Notes: a model not told the origin generated them from the sequence alone. DNA of 64,000 nucleotides from Alteromonas sp. MMG017 (GCF_018100795.1 NZ_JAGJDY010000008.1:1-64000); one strand, 5' to 3'; shown: positions 52,448-62,012, counted from the stretch's first letter. Translations and numbers: made by a program.

Positions 52448-53575
52448 ATGGCAAAGAAAATAGCATTAATCACAGGGGTTACAGGGCAAGACGGCGCATA
52501 TTTATCGCGCTTTTTGCTGAGTAAGGGCTACGAAGTTCACGGGTTAAGGCGACGGGCTTCATTGCCAAACTTAGATCGCGTACACGATCTTGTTCAGCCA
52601 CCTCAAGGGACTAAAAATAACTTCTATCTACACTATGGCGATATGTCTGATCCGCTGTCATTGGTAAGGTTACTGGCCGATATTGAACCTACAGAAGTCT
52701 ATAACTTAGCCGCGCAAAGTCACGTACATGTCTCATTTAACGCTCCAGAAAATACAGCTGACGTAAACGCTATTGGAACCTTACGCCTGCTAGATGCAAT
52801 TAGAACCTTAAAACAGGCTGATAAGGTAAAGTTCTATCAAGCTTCAACGTCTGAGTTGTATGGCAAGATTCAAGAACCTCGCCAAAGTGAAACTACGCCG
52901 TTTTATCCTCGCTCACCTTATGCCACTGCAAAATTATATGCTTACTGGTCTGTCGTTAATTACCGAGAGTCTTACGGGATGTTTGCCTGTAACGGCATTT
53001 TATTCAATCACGAGTCGAAGTTACGGGGTAAAACTTTTGTTACCCGTAAAATTACCTCAGCTATCGCGCGTATGATTTATGGTCTTCAAGATTGCCTATA
53101 CTTAGGTAATCTAGATGCACAGAGGGACTGGGGGCATGCAAAGGATTATGTAGAAGCACAATGGCTGATGCTTCAGCAAGATAAACCTGAAGATTATGTC
53201 ATCGCGTCAGGAAGTAAAACATCGGTAAGGCAGTTTGTTGAATTGAGTTTTGCTGAACTAGGTATCACGCTTGCTTGGCAAGGTGGTGGCGTGGATGAAA
53301 TTGCGCGAATAGATACAATTGATAAAGAAAAAACGGAAACACTTTTAGGTAGCTTTATCAGTAGCCTCAATGTCGGTGACGTAGTAGTAAAAATAGATCC
53401 TTTTTATTTTCGTCCAAATGAAGTGGACGTATTGTGGGGGGATGCAAGTAAAGCGGAGCGCGAATTAGGTTGGAAACCCAAAGTCACATTGGATGAAATG
53501 GTAAATGAAATGATGACTCACGACTTATCCCTTTCAAGAGATGAAGCGATTTTAAATAAGTATAGCAATGAATAG
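52448..53575 (+). CDS. gmd: GDP-mannose 4,6-dehydratase-like enzyme
   Basis: This is an extended SDR of 375 residues, the usual Gmd length. The nucleotide motif [10 protein letters not shown] (about 10-19), the Gmd-typical HGLRRRAS, and the catalytic YATAK (SPYATAKLY) are present. The normal reaction is GDP-mannose to GDP-4-keto-6-deoxymannose. The Gmd substrate loop, normally HESPRRGETFVTRKI, reads [15 protein letters not shown] (residues 188-202), so substrate preference may differ. It is the first gene of a chain in which every later gene overlaps its predecessor by 1-8 bp. Confidence 0.88.
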   Translation: MAKKIALITGVTGQDGAYLSRFLLSKGYEVHGLRRRASLPNLDRVHDLVQPPQGTKNNFYLHYGDMSDPLSLVRLLADIEPTEVYNLAAQSHVHVSFNAPENTADVNAIGTLRLLDAIRTLKQADKVKFYQASTSELYGKIQEPRQSETTPFYPRSPYATAKLYAYWSVVNYRESYGMFACNGILFNHESKLRGKTFVTRKITSAIARMIYGLQDCLYLGNLDAQRDWGHAKDYVEAQWLMLQQDKPEDYVIASGSKTSVRQFVELSFAELGITLAWQGGGVDEIARIDTIDKEKTETLLGSFISSLNVGDVVVKIDPFYFRPNEVDVLWGDASKAERELGWKPKVTLDEMVNEMMTHDLSLSRDEAILNKYSNE

Positions 53576-54704
53576 CAAAACTGATTTTATACCAGTATCA
53601 AAGCCTTATCTCACGCAAGAAGCAAAAACCTTTGTTGTGGATTGTTTAGATTCGGGTTGGATTTCATCGAAGGGTGCTTACGTCGAGAGGTTCGAAAACG
53701 AATTTGCAGAGAAATGCGGGGCTAAGTATGCCATCAGCGTTAGCAGCGGAACGGCAGCACTTCACCTCGCGTTGCTCTGTTTGGGGATAGGGCCGGGGGA
53801 TGAAGTTATTGTGCCTGACCTAACGTTTGCCGCTACCGCAAATGCAGTTATTTTATGTGGCGCAACACCTGTGCTTTGCTGTGTAAATAAAGATGAGTGG
53901 ACGCTGGATGTTAACGACGCTGAGGCGGTGTTATCAGACAAAACTAAAGCTATTATTCCCGTACATCTATACGGGAACCCCGCACGAATGCATGAGATTA
54001 ATAATTTCGCTAAACGCAACGGCTTAACCGTTATTGAAGATTGTGCTGAGTCGCTTGGTGCTACACTAGATGGCCGTTATCTAGGTACTTTTGGTGATAT
54101 GGGCTGCTATAGCTTTTTTGCGAATAAACTCCTTTCCACCGGCGAGGGGGGCATGGTGACGACAGATAGTGATGCACTCGCGCTTAGAATAAGAACGCTA
54201 CGAGATCACGGCATGAGCACCGAGAAACGATATTGGCATGATATTGCGGGATTAAACTATAGAATGACCAACATTCAAGCTGCTATTGGCGTTTCTCAGC
54301 TCAATGTGTTCGATGAATTTGCAAAAGCGCGTAGTGAACAAGAAACTCTCTACAATAAATGCCTAAAGGATGTTCCTGGGGTCATTTTTAAAAGCGTTAT
54401 TAAGGGGGCTACACCTGTTAATTGGCTTATGTCCTTAAGAATAGATGAAGCATTAAGTGGGATTAGTGCAGCCGAATTACAAGATGTTTTAGCGGAACAC
54501 CAAATAGAGTCGCGATTGTTTTTTTACCCACTACATCAACAACCGCCTTATTCAAATGAAAGAACTGCGCTGAAATCTACCGATGAATTATCTTCATCTG
54601 GTTTGTCATTGCCCACTTTTGTAGGTTTGAGTTGTGAAGATATTCAAAGAGTGTGTGAAATCATCAGTGCCGCAATTACCAACCGCCAACGGAGCCTTTC
54701 ATAA
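53568..54704 (+). CDS. DegT/DnrJ aminotransferase, perosamine-synthase-like
   Basis: This is a PLP-dependent sugar aminotransferase of 378 residues. The PLP lysine is Lys187 in [13 protein letters not shown]. The start [20 protein letters not shown] and [18 protein letters not shown] closely follow the pattern of GDP-perosamine synthase (Per), more than that of PseC or LegC as I know them. It would aminate the 4-keto sugar made by the Gmd-like enzyme. It overlaps gmd by 8 bp and neuB by 1 bp. Confidence 0.85.
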   Translation: MNSKTDFIPVSKPYLTQEAKTFVVDCLDSGWISSKGAYVERFENEFAEKCGAKYAISVSSGTAALHLALLCLGIGPGDEVIVPDLTFAATANAVILCGATPVLCCVNKDEWTLDVNDAEAVLSDKTKAIIPVHLYGNPARMHEINNFAKRNGLTVIEDCAESLGATLDGRYLGTFGDMGCYSFFANKLLSTGEGGMVTTDSDALALRIRTLRDHGMSTEKRYWHDIAGLNYRMTNIQAAIGVSQLNVFDEFAKARSEQETLYNKCLKDVPGVIFKSVIKGATPVNWLMSLRIDEALSGISAAELQDVLAEHQIESRLFFYPLHQQPPYSNERTALKSTDELSSSGLSLPTFVGLSCEDIQRVCEIISAAITNRQRSLS

Positions 54705-55759
54705 TGACAACTTATCGCTTTTCAAAAAATGTCACCATAGGAAAACATACTATAGGGGCAGGGGAGCCTACCTATGTCATTGCAGAAGCTGGGGTGAATC
54801 ACAATGGTGATATCGCGTTGGCTAAGAAACTAATAGACACAGCGGTTGCTGCGGGCGCCGATGCGGTTAAATTTCAGCTCTTTGATACTGATGCCCTTAT
54901 TAAAGCTGATGTAAAAAAAGCCGCATATCAAGTTGGTAATAAAACTGACAGTCAATCACAGTACGAAATGTTGAAGGCGCTGGAGATCAGTGCGCATGAT
55001 TGCAAGGTGTTAGCAGAGTATGCCGCAGCGAAAAGCATTGATTTTCTAGTTACGCCATTTGATGAACCTAGTCTTTCTTTTCTCGCGACGTTGGGATTAT
55101 CAGCATTAAAGATATCGTCCACTGACTTAACCAATACTCCTTTTCTTCTGAATGCCGCTAAGATAGGTATTCCGATTATATTATCTACTGGCATGAGTGA
55201 GCAGTCAGAAGTCGATCATGCTATTTCAGCAATTCATGAAGCCTGTAAAGATGTGGTGTTATTACAATGTACCTCCAGTTACCCTGCGCCAGAGGCTGAC
55301 TTGAACTTAAGCGTTATTCGTAAATACGCTGAAGATTATGGTGTTATCGCTGGTTATTCCGATCACACGGTAGGCATAGGCGCTTCGCCCTATGCAATTG
55401 CTGCTGGAGCTTTAGTTATCGAGAAACACTTTACGCTAGATAAGACATTGCCTGGTCCTGACCACCAAGCATCGCTTTCACCCGATGAATTGATTAGCTT
55501 TATGCGTGAAATAAGGCGAGTAGATACCATGATGGGGCGCAATATAAAACGTGTGGAGTTGTGTGAGCGTGAAAATAGGCTTTCACTTCAAAAGTGTTTG
55601 GTGGCGAGTTGTCATATTGAGCCAGGTGCTGCCTTTAGTGAAAGTAATATTTGCGCGAAACGAACTGGCGGCGTAGGGATCCCTGCTAATTATGCCCAAA
55701 GTGTATATGGAAAATCAGCGACAAAGGGATTTAACATAGGTGATATAGTAAATGTCTGA
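54704..55759 (+). CDS. neuB: NeuB-family nonulosonic acid synthase
   Basis: The protein has 351 residues. The NeuB TIM barrel (YVIAEAGVNHNGDIALAKK, AVKFQLFDTD, KISSTDLTN, LSTGMS, GYSDHTVG) is followed by a C-terminal SAF/antifreeze-like domain (about 290-351). It condenses phosphoenolpyruvate with a six-carbon (amino)sugar to give a nine-carbon 3-deoxy-ulosonic acid. The true sugar (ManNAc, Leg or Pse precursor, or a perosamine derivative) cannot be read directly; operon context points to the last. It overlaps the next gene by 8 bp. Confidence 0.93.
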   Translation: MTTYRFSKNVTIGKHTIGAGEPTYVIAEAGVNHNGDIALAKKLIDTAVAAGADAVKFQLFDTDALIKADVKKAAYQVGNKTDSQSQYEMLKALEISAHDCKVLAEYAAAKSIDFLVTPFDEPSLSFLATLGLSALKISSTDLTNTPFLLNAAKIGIPIILSTGMSEQSEVDHAISAIHEACKDVVLLQCTSSYPAPEADLNLSVIRKYAEDYGVIAGYSDHTVGIGASPYAIAAGALVIEKHFTLDKTLPGPDHQASLSPDELISFMREIRRVDTMMGRNIKRVELCERENRLSLQKCLVASCHIEPGAAFSESNICAKRTGGVGIPANYAQSVYGKSATKGFNIGDIVNV

Positions 55760-56357
55760 CGCCGTCACCTTACTTGGTGCCGGAGGGCATGCTCGTTCAG
55801 TGTTATCGCTACTTCGTTCTATTGATGTATCAGTGGCCTGTATAGTGGATAGCTCAGCCTTAGCGGATGAAAACGTGATGGGCATACCGGTTGTATCGGA
55901 TTTGGCAAAATCTGTAGAGTCTCTTGTCCTATCTGTAGGCGATAACAAAACACGAGAAGCCATGTTTCACCAGTACCACACTCGATTGTGGAATAAGCCA
56001 ATAGTACATCAGCGCGCAAGCATAGACGAAAATGCGACAGCGCAACGAGGTTCTCAAATATTCTCAGGGGCTTATGTTGGCCCTTTATGTATCGTAGGTG
56101 AAAACACGATTGTTAATACCCATGCTATTGTTGAGCATGAATCCCGAATAGGATGCCATAGCCATGTTGCTGTTGGTGCTATGGTATTAGGGCGTTGTTC
56201 GCTTGGAGATAGATGCTTTGTAGGCGCTGGCGCGGTTATCCGAGAAGGTGTGCGCTTAACAGATGGTGTTATTATTGGTGCTAATGCGTTTGTAAATTGT
56301 GATATTGATCAGCCAGGACTTTACGTCGGTAGTCCAGCTAAAAAGGTAAAACCATGA
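55752..56357 (+). CDS. NeuD/PerB-like sugar acyltransferase
   Basis: The protein has 201 residues. It has an N-terminal PglD-like Rossmann part (VTLLGAGGHARSVLSLLRSI, about 5-75) and a left-handed beta-helix of hexapeptide repeats (INTHAIVEHESRIGCHSHVA-type, about 90-190). The family N- or O-acetylates amino sugars or nonulosonates (NeuD, PglD, PerB). It likely acetylates the 4-amino group of the precursor. It overlaps neuB by 8 bp and the next gene by 4 bp. Confidence 0.85.
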   Translation: MSDAVTLLGAGGHARSVLSLLRSIDVSVACIVDSSALADENVMGIPVVSDLAKSVESLVLSVGDNKTREAMFHQYHTRLWNKPIVHQRASIDENATAQRGSQIFSGAYVGPLCIVGENTIVNTHAIVEHESRIGCHSHVAVGAMVLGRCSLGDRCFVGAGAVIREGVRLTDGVIIGANAFVNCDIDQPGLYVGSPAKKVKP

Positions 56358-57217
56358 ACTCGGCTATTTTTGTTTCCAGCAGTTGTGTTAATAATAGCCG
56401 TATTGCGCAAAGCGTTAAAATGTTGGCTGAGCAAGGTTTTACAAACATCGAACTCTCCGGGGGAACCAATTTATATCCTGAATGGAAAGCAGAGTTAATT
56501 GCATTAAAATCTGAGCTAGGCTTAACGTATCGATGCCACAACTACTTCCCCCCTCCCAAAGAGCATTTTGTTCTAAATTTATCATCCCATGATAAAGCGG
56601 AACGACGCCGTTCAATCGAGCATGTACTCAATGTCATTGAATTATCGGGTGAATTGGAGGCGCCAGTATATGGTATTCATGCAGGGTTTCGTTTGCAGCC
56701 CGACACAAACAAGTTAGGTAAAGCATTTACAAATGTTGCACTACAGCCTGAGAATGAGGCCATTGAATTGTTTTCTGCTGCATGGGAAAAAGTCAACGGT
56801 AGAGCTATTGAGCACGGTGTAAGACTCTACGTGGAAAATAATGTTTTATCGGCTGCAAATCACAAGACCTTCACGCAAGGTAATCCGTTTCTAGCGACAG
56901 ATAGCGTATCAATAAACAAATTGCAAAAGGCCACAGGCGCACCATTGTTGCTTGATATAGCGCACCTCAAGGTAAGCTGTAATAGCCTGGGTCTAAGTTT
57001 TGAAAATGAACTTAAAACCTTGGTTGCCCAATCTGACTACCTACACTTTAGTGATAATAATGGCATGGCCGATACCAATCATGGGCTACACAAGGATACT
57101 GAAGTATTTAAGTTGCTAGAAAGTGTCGTTCTAAAAAATAAAACAATTACGCTTGAAGTTTACGATGGTACTTTGCAAGAAAGCTACGAAAGTACAGCGG
57201 CGTTGTTGAATTCGTGA
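56354..57217 (+). CDS. TIM-barrel sugar isomerase/epimerase-like protein
   Basis: The protein has 287 residues of the xylose-isomerase-like (AP endonuclease 2) TIM-barrel superfamily. Likely metal ligands lie at strand ends: Glu in LYVENN, Asp and His in LLLDIAHLKV, His and Asp in LHFSDNNG, and Glu in ITLEVYDG. The enzyme stands where a nucleotide-sugar hydrolase or epimerase (NeuC, LegG, PseG) is expected in other nonulosonate operons, and none of those is visible. A role as isomerase or epimerase of the free sugar is inferred. It overlaps both neighbours by 1-4 bp. Confidence 0.78.
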   Translation: MNSAIFVSSSCVNNSRIAQSVKMLAEQGFTNIELSGGTNLYPEWKAELIALKSELGLTYRCHNYFPPPKEHFVLNLSSHDKAERRRSIEHVLNVIELSGELEAPVYGIHAGFRLQPDTNKLGKAFTNVALQPENEAIELFSAAWEKVNGRAIEHGVRLYVENNVLSAANHKTFTQGNPFLATDSVSINKLQKATGAPLLLDIAHLKVSCNSLGLSFENELKTLVAQSDYLHFSDNNGMADTNHGLHKDTEVFKLLESVVLKNKTITLEVYDGTLQESYESTAALLNS

Positions 57218-57912
57218 TGTCTAATCAATCGCGCGTTTTAGCTGTTATTCCTGCCCGCTCTGGCTCAAAAGGGCTCAAAGACAAAAATATACTGCCATTT
57301 AACGGCAAGCCTTTATTAGCATGGAGTATAGAGGCCGCTAAGCAATCAAAATATGTGCTGGATGTTGTCGTATCTACAGATTGTAATAAGTATGCAGAAG
57401 TGGCAAAAAAGTGGGGCGCACGTGTGCCTTTTATTCGGCCCAATACACTCTCTGATGACACAGCAGGGATGATGTCAGTACTCAAACACGCAGTAGATGA
57501 GATGGCAAAAGTTAATCTATTTTATGATGTGGTTGTTTGCCTTCAACCCACTTCCCCGCTCAGAACCTATGAGCACATCAATGCTGCTCTTGAGTACTTT
57601 GAAAGTATTCCTAGCGAAGAAAAGTCGCTAGCGTCTGTCTATCAGGTTGAGAATAAGTACCGATGGCTGCTACAAGATAATGCCGAAGGGCAACTTCGGT
57701 TCCTTGACGATAGCTTAAATCAAGGCGGATTATTTAATCGACAGAGCAATGGCCGTGTGTACATGCCCAATGGCGCTATCTTCATTTACCAGGTTGATAG
57801 TTTAGTAGCACAATACCAGCCCACCACCTATTCATTTGTTATGGACGAAGTTGATTCAATTGATATTGATACGTTGGATGAATTTAATTTAGCACTTAAG
57901 CGTCAGCAGTAA
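57217..57912 (+). CDS. neuA: NeuA-like CMP-nonulosonate cytidylyltransferase
   Basis: The protein has 231 residues. The motifs AVIPARSGSKGLKDKNI, VVVSTDCNKYAEVAKKWG and QPTSPLRTYEHI are those of acylneuraminate cytidylyltransferases. It activates the nine-carbon acid with CTP to the CMP-sugar, the donor used by Maf and the sialyltransferase-like enzyme. ATG 57217 shares one base with the previous stop; a GTG one codon earlier is an alternative. It is the last gene of the operon. Confidence 0.92.
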   Translation: MSNQSRVLAVIPARSGSKGLKDKNILPFNGKPLLAWSIEAAKQSKYVLDVVVSTDCNKYAEVAKKWGARVPFIRPNTLSDDTAGMMSVLKHAVDEMAKVNLFYDVVVCLQPTSPLRTYEHINAALEYFESIPSEEKSLASVYQVENKYRWLLQDNAEGQLRFLDDSLNQGGLFNRQSNGRVYMPNGAIFIYQVDSLVAQYQPTTYSFVMDEVDSIDIDTLDEFNLALKRQQ

Positions 57913-57921
57913 CTTATTCTC

Positions 57922-57938
57922 TAGCATAGCTAATGCTA
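57922..57938. other. Small hairpin between neuA and a convergent gene
   Basis: TAGCAT (57922-57927) and ATGCTA (57933-57938) form a perfect 6-bp stem around a 5-base loop in the 32-bp gap between the convergent neuA and methyltransferase genes. There is no clear T-tract, so its work as a terminator is doubtful. Confidence 0.3.
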
Positions 57939-57944
57939 AGTGCA

Positions 57945-59219
57945 TCACTTGTACAGGCAAATAATCTCAACTTCACTAGATTCAAGATGACTTATTCGCC
58001 TTAATATCGTTTCTTGATACGAATTGGATGAAATAACAATTGCCTTTGGAATCTGTGCTTCAAGGGCAACTACCGGAAGGCCCCCCATTATGTTTCCATG
58101 TTCTTTCGCATCAGGTGATATTATATTTTTCAACTTCTTTGCTTGAGTGATGTAAGACAGTAATTGTTTCGTGTGCAGGCCAGTACCGTAAAGAGATACG
58201 GATTCGTCGGGAAAAGTACTGAGTGTCAAATCGAGCTCGCTAAAGCGTTGACGTATTGCCAATTCAGCGTTCTCACTTTGTTGCTTAACGTAACATTCGC
58301 GATTGCTCTCTAGGTCATCTAAATATGCGCGAATGCTAGAGTATTGATTATCCGTGCAAGGTACAAAATTATCAGATTTCTTAAATACGGCTTGTACATA
58401 TTCATTGCCCTTCACAAGTGAAAAGCCATATTTTCCAAGTACCCTTTTCAATAATGCCAAGTTAAAGTGATAGTTGTGTGCATTTTGCAAATATTTAAGA
58501 AAGTCACTGTCATAAGTGTTTCTGAGGTTAAATAAGCCTGGAACTTCTATATAGAGAAGGCCATTTTTTGCAAGCAGCGAGGAGATGGTGTTGAGTTCTT
58601 TCCCTATATCAAGAAAGTGTTCAAATACATGGCTGAGAATAACTAAATTGAATTTTTCTTTTGTTGTTTCGACAAGTTGTTGAGAAGACATACAATGAAG
58701 ATTTAACCCAAACTGTCGGCCCATATCTAAATAGGTGTCCCCTAAATCTATACCAATACACGAATAGCCAGCTTCTTCGAGGGGCTTTAATATTCCTCCG
58801 GCACCACAACCAATTTCTAAAACAGAACCGCTATTGGGCTCAATAACATCTGATAAATAGCGTAATATGCGATTGCCGTGACGAACTTGTCGATTAAAAA
58901 ACTGTTCGTCTGCAGCCGAGGCCCCTACATAGAGCTTTCTGTACAAATTAGCATAAAAATCTGAGGTGCTTATTTGGTTTAATCGTGGAGAGGTGAAAAC
59001 TTGACCGCATGACTTGCATATCTGTGTGGTAATCGGAATGGCGTATCTGTCTTTTTTAGCCAAAATTTCTAGATCACTACTTCCACATTCACAAATTACC
59101 GATTCGAACTGATATTTGCCAAGGGCCACTTGAGACAAATATTCATTCCTAGCGGCTAATTGCGCCTCCTTTAATGTTAACCTCGCAACGTTATCATTTT
59201 TGAATCTTTCAGAAAGCAT
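57945..59219 (-). CDS. SAM-dependent methyltransferase with N-terminal zinc-binding domain
   Basis: The protein has 424 residues in three parts. The first is an N-terminal four-cysteine zinc module (CECGSSD and CKSCGQ, about 40-80). The second is a class I methyltransferase with SVLEIGCGAGGILKPLEEAG and later LSHVFEHF. The third is a C-terminal domain (SVSLYGTGLHTKQLLSYI) as in sugar C-methyltransferases. This architecture is known for NDP-hexose C-3 methyltransferases. The gene is convergent with neuA and divergent from the GSCFA gene. It probably decorates a sugar of the same glycan; the substrate is unknown. Confidence 0.82.
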   Translation of the reverse strand: MLSERFKNDNVARLTLKEAQLAARNEYLSQVALGKYQFESVICECGSSDLEILAKKDRYAIPITTQICKSCGQVFTSPRLNQISTSDFYANLYRKLYVGASAADEQFFNRQVRHGNRILRYLSDVIEPNSGSVLEIGCGAGGILKPLEEAGYSCIGIDLGDTYLDMGRQFGLNLHCMSSQQLVETTKEKFNLVILSHVFEHFLDIGKELNTISSLLAKNGLLYIEVPGLFNLRNTYDSDFLKYLQNAHNYHFNLALLKRVLGKYGFSLVKGNEYVQAVFKKSDNFVPCTDNQYSSIRAYLDDLESNRECYVKQQSENAELAIRQRFSELDLTLSTFPDESVSLYGTGLHTKQLLSYITQAKKLKNIISPDAKEHGNIMGGLPVVALEAQIPKAIVISSNSYQETILRRISHLESSEVEIICLYK

Positions 59220-59398
59220 TTGGGGCGCCTTTACTTATAAGCTGTCACATGAATTAACGGCAGCTATTTAATATTCTAAAGCGTTACGTTGAATAAATCT
59301 GGTCAAGGTAACTTTTTATTTAGTTTAAGAAAAGTGTTAAGCGTACTGGAGTATGGTCGATAATAAAGGAGTGAGAATGATTAATACCGGAGACAGAG

Positions 59399-60286
59399 AT
59401 GCGTAAATTGAGCGTTTTAGAAAAGCATGGGTTTAATGGCTTGAATCGTTGGCCAGGTAATACGCAGCTTGAAAGTGCCGAGGCGGTCTCAGACTATTTT
59501 ATGCATGGTTACGCACCGCCTGAGCCACTGATTACTAAAAATACAAAAATAACCGCCTTTGGCTCTTGTTTCGCTGGAAATGTATCTCGCTATTTACTCA
59601 AAAAAGGCTACCAGGTTAATGCTCATAGCTGGGACCATAATCAATCAGATTTAATTCGTATTGACGAAATAATGGTACATACACCAGCTCTACTTGCCCA
59701 GTTTGAGTGGGCGTTTAACAACAAACCTTTGGGCTCTGTTTTCATCGGTTCCGCCGAAGAAAAAGCGCAGACATATCATAGTATGGAAGCTTGCAAACAA
59801 ATTATTAAAGAAACAGACTTTTTTATAATAACACTGGGGCTTACGGAGGCTTGGTATGACAAAGAGAGTGAGCAATACCTCTGGAAGTTTGTGCCAAATA
59901 GACGCTTAGATCCAACTCGATTTGAAAGTAGGTTTGTTTCCTTTTCCGAAAATTTAGAGAATTTGCGTCGAATTTATAGCTTAATCAAATCTAATGTTCC
60001 TAATGGGAAAGTATTGTTTACCCTTTCCCCAATACCGCTCCTTGGTTCATATCACGGAAAGTCAGTAGTTGCTGCGAATACTGCTTCGAAAGCAACACTC
60101 CGTGCTGTATTGCATGAGTTTTTGAGTCAAAAGGAGCATGGAGATGCCCTCTATTTCCCATCATACGAGTTAGTAAATAACTACATTGATTCGCCTTGGA
60201 AAGAAGATAACCGACACATCACGCCTGAGACTGTTGAAACGATAATGTCAATTTTCGATGAGTATTACATGAGTGCAAACGAGTAG
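59399..60286 (+). CDS. GSCFA-domain protein
   Basis: The protein has 295 residues. The family-naming motif appears as FGSCFAGNVSRYLLKKGY (about residues 57-74), with later LGLTEAWYD and NTASKATLRAVLHEF. GSCFA proteins resemble SGNH/GDSL hydrolases and occur in polysaccharide clusters, but no reaction is established. Its location suggests an esterase or acyl-related role in glycan decoration. It stands alone on the plus strand and is convergent with the next gene. Confidence 0.83.
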   Translation: MRKLSVLEKHGFNGLNRWPGNTQLESAEAVSDYFMHGYAPPEPLITKNTKITAFGSCFAGNVSRYLLKKGYQVNAHSWDHNQSDLIRIDEIMVHTPALLAQFEWAFNNKPLGSVFIGSAEEKAQTYHSMEACKQIIKETDFFIITLGLTEAWYDKESEQYLWKFVPNRRLDPTRFESRFVSFSENLENLRRIYSLIKSNVPNGKVLFTLSPIPLLGSYHGKSVVAANTASKATLRAVLHEFLSQKEHGDALYFPSYELVNNYIDSPWKEDNRHITPETVETIMSIFDEYYMSANE

Positions 60287-60314
60287 AATGAGAGGGTAAT
60301 GGCTATTGCGAGGT

Positions 60315-61799
60315 TTAACTTCTAACCTCTTCAAGAATTAATGGGCAAGCCGGTTTGTTACCGAGCCAAAACTTATCACGCAGCGCTGATACTAATTCAG
60401 TATTTGCTGCCGCAGAGTCGGTAAGAAGCCGAAGTAATTCATCAATAGCTAACGCCACTTCCCCCGCAATAAAATCACTGTCGCTCACCAATGTGTTTCC
60501 ACGTAATTTCAGATAATCCTGCTTGTCATATTGAAAATAAACAATCGGCTTGTTCGCTAATAAAAAATCATATGCGATTGAGGAATAGTCAGTAATCAAA
60601 GTTTCTGCATCTGCCAGCCAAGGGTATATATTCTTTCCACTAGGGTATAAATAGATATGAGGATGCGAAGGAAGCGCTTGAACGTTTTCACTGTCAGGTA
60701 GAGCCATAGCATCGCCAAACTGCCTTGAAATAAACGGGTGAAATTTTAAAACAAAAGAGCGTTTATTATTCTCACACCACGCGTTTATCTTATCTAAATC
60801 TAACGGGTAATCGTTATCCCCCCAATCGCGGTAGGTGGGGGCGTAAACAACAATACTACCTGTGGTATTTTGAATATGAGTCAATGTGCTAAGAGGCTCA
60901 GCGTTTATCCAGTCTCGCGCTTCAGGTGATTGACTAAACACGTCATTTCGAGGGTATCCGAAATCTAAATAGCGTTTGGCCCTAAAAATAGTGGGAAAGA
61001 TGTGTTCATTAAACCATGATGAACTAGAGATGAAGGCATCATCGCAAATATCAGGGTAATGGATATTCCCGCTTAGCGCTTTATAAGGTAACCCATGCCA
61101 TAGCTGTACAACAGGAATAAACTTTCTAAAAAGGGTGAAGGTATTCCCGGTGAACTCATGATCTACCACCATCTTTTTAGCACGTACCATTTGCCAAAGC
61201 CCGAGAAGCGAAAATAAACGTAGTAGATGATTATCGGCATCCAGCATGGTTAAATCTTGCTTAATATTTCTGCCTATCAACCAAGGTTCATCAGGGTATT
61301 GTCTACGGTGTTGTCGGTACGCCAACAGCATATTGGTATCAAAAAACTGCTCCGCGTAATACACATAGCCCCGTTGCGGCACTATGCTTCTTAATACCTG
61401 GATGATGAATGAGAAAAACCTAAACCGAAATGACTTAAATTTTTCGTTTATCGGCGTTTTATACGGGTGAATGTTCGAGTGACTGTTTGCGCCAGAGCTT
61501 GACGTTGGCGCTGTGGTGTCGACATCTTCTTTTAACGAAGTGTAAAGCTGGTGGGGGGCAAACCCTCTTGCCATAAGCCCTTTGGCAACATTATGCGTGT
61601 AGGGGCCGTTGCAAATAATAACGATAGCATCAGGTTTTGATTGAGCGTGTGAGTTTATTATTCCATCGGCTTGCTTTAAGTTATCAGCTAGCCCGCATAC
61701 GTTGTACCCCTCAGCCGTTAGCGCACTCGCAAGTGCCCTTCCTGCTGGGTTGGCTGGTGCTACGTATACTGGTTGTGAGGTATTAATATTGCTCTGCAT
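60315..61799 (-). CDS. CDP-glycerol/ribitol phosphotransferase-like protein (TagF/TagB family)
   Basis: The protein has 494 residues. After about 120 residues of a Rossmann-like head (VYVAPANPAGRALASALTAE), the glycerophosphotransferase domain (about 150-490) shows VQLWHGLPYKAL, FGYPRNDVF, VVYAPTYRDWGD, KFHPFI and LITDYSSIAYDFLLANKPIV. These are standard motifs of the TagF-type GT-B fold. It would add glycerol- or ribitol-phosphate units or related phospho-groups to a surface glycan. The donor is not determined. Confidence 0.85.
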   Translation of the reverse strand: MQSNINTSQPVYVAPANPAGRALASALTAEGYNVCGLADNLKQADGIINSHAQSKPDAIVIICNGPYTHNVAKGLMARGFAPHQLYTSLKEDVDTTAPTSSSGANSHSNIHPYKTPINEKFKSFRFRFFSFIIQVLRSIVPQRGYVYYAEQFFDTNMLLAYRQHRRQYPDEPWLIGRNIKQDLTMLDADNHLLRLFSLLGLWQMVRAKKMVVDHEFTGNTFTLFRKFIPVVQLWHGLPYKALSGNIHYPDICDDAFISSSSWFNEHIFPTIFRAKRYLDFGYPRNDVFSQSPEARDWINAEPLSTLTHIQNTTGSIVVYAPTYRDWGDNDYPLDLDKINAWCENNKRSFVLKFHPFISRQFGDAMALPDSENVQALPSHPHIYLYPSGKNIYPWLADAETLITDYSSIAYDFLLANKPIVYFQYDKQDYLKLRGNTLVSDSDFIAGEVALAIDELLRLLTDSAAANTELVSALRDKFWLGNKPACPLILEEVRS

Positions 61800-61919
61800 A
61801 GTAATGCGTTCTCGCTAAGCTCTCGCCAATGCCAATGGGTGTCCTATCCGTATCGCTATCCGTATCGAGCACGTGACTAACATTAATAGATAATAAACGT
61901 ATTCATGACGTTGCCTGCT

Positions 61920-62012
61920 AAGCCAAATATTTAAGCCAGATGTTTAAGCCGAATAGATAAGCGTAATACTTAAGGCATATTGTGTTAAGCCAACTAGCTA
62001 AGCTATTTAATT
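61920..62012. repeat. 13-bp degenerate tandem repeat, seven copies
   Basis: The motif AAGCC followed by about eight AT-rich bases recurs at 61920, 61933, 61946, 61959, 61972, 61987 and 62000, with a partial copy at 62013. All units are 13 bp except the 15-bp unit at 61972. The array fills the 3' flank of the SDR gene and reaches its stop codon (62011-62013). It looks like a minisatellite made by slippage. Confidence 0.75.
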
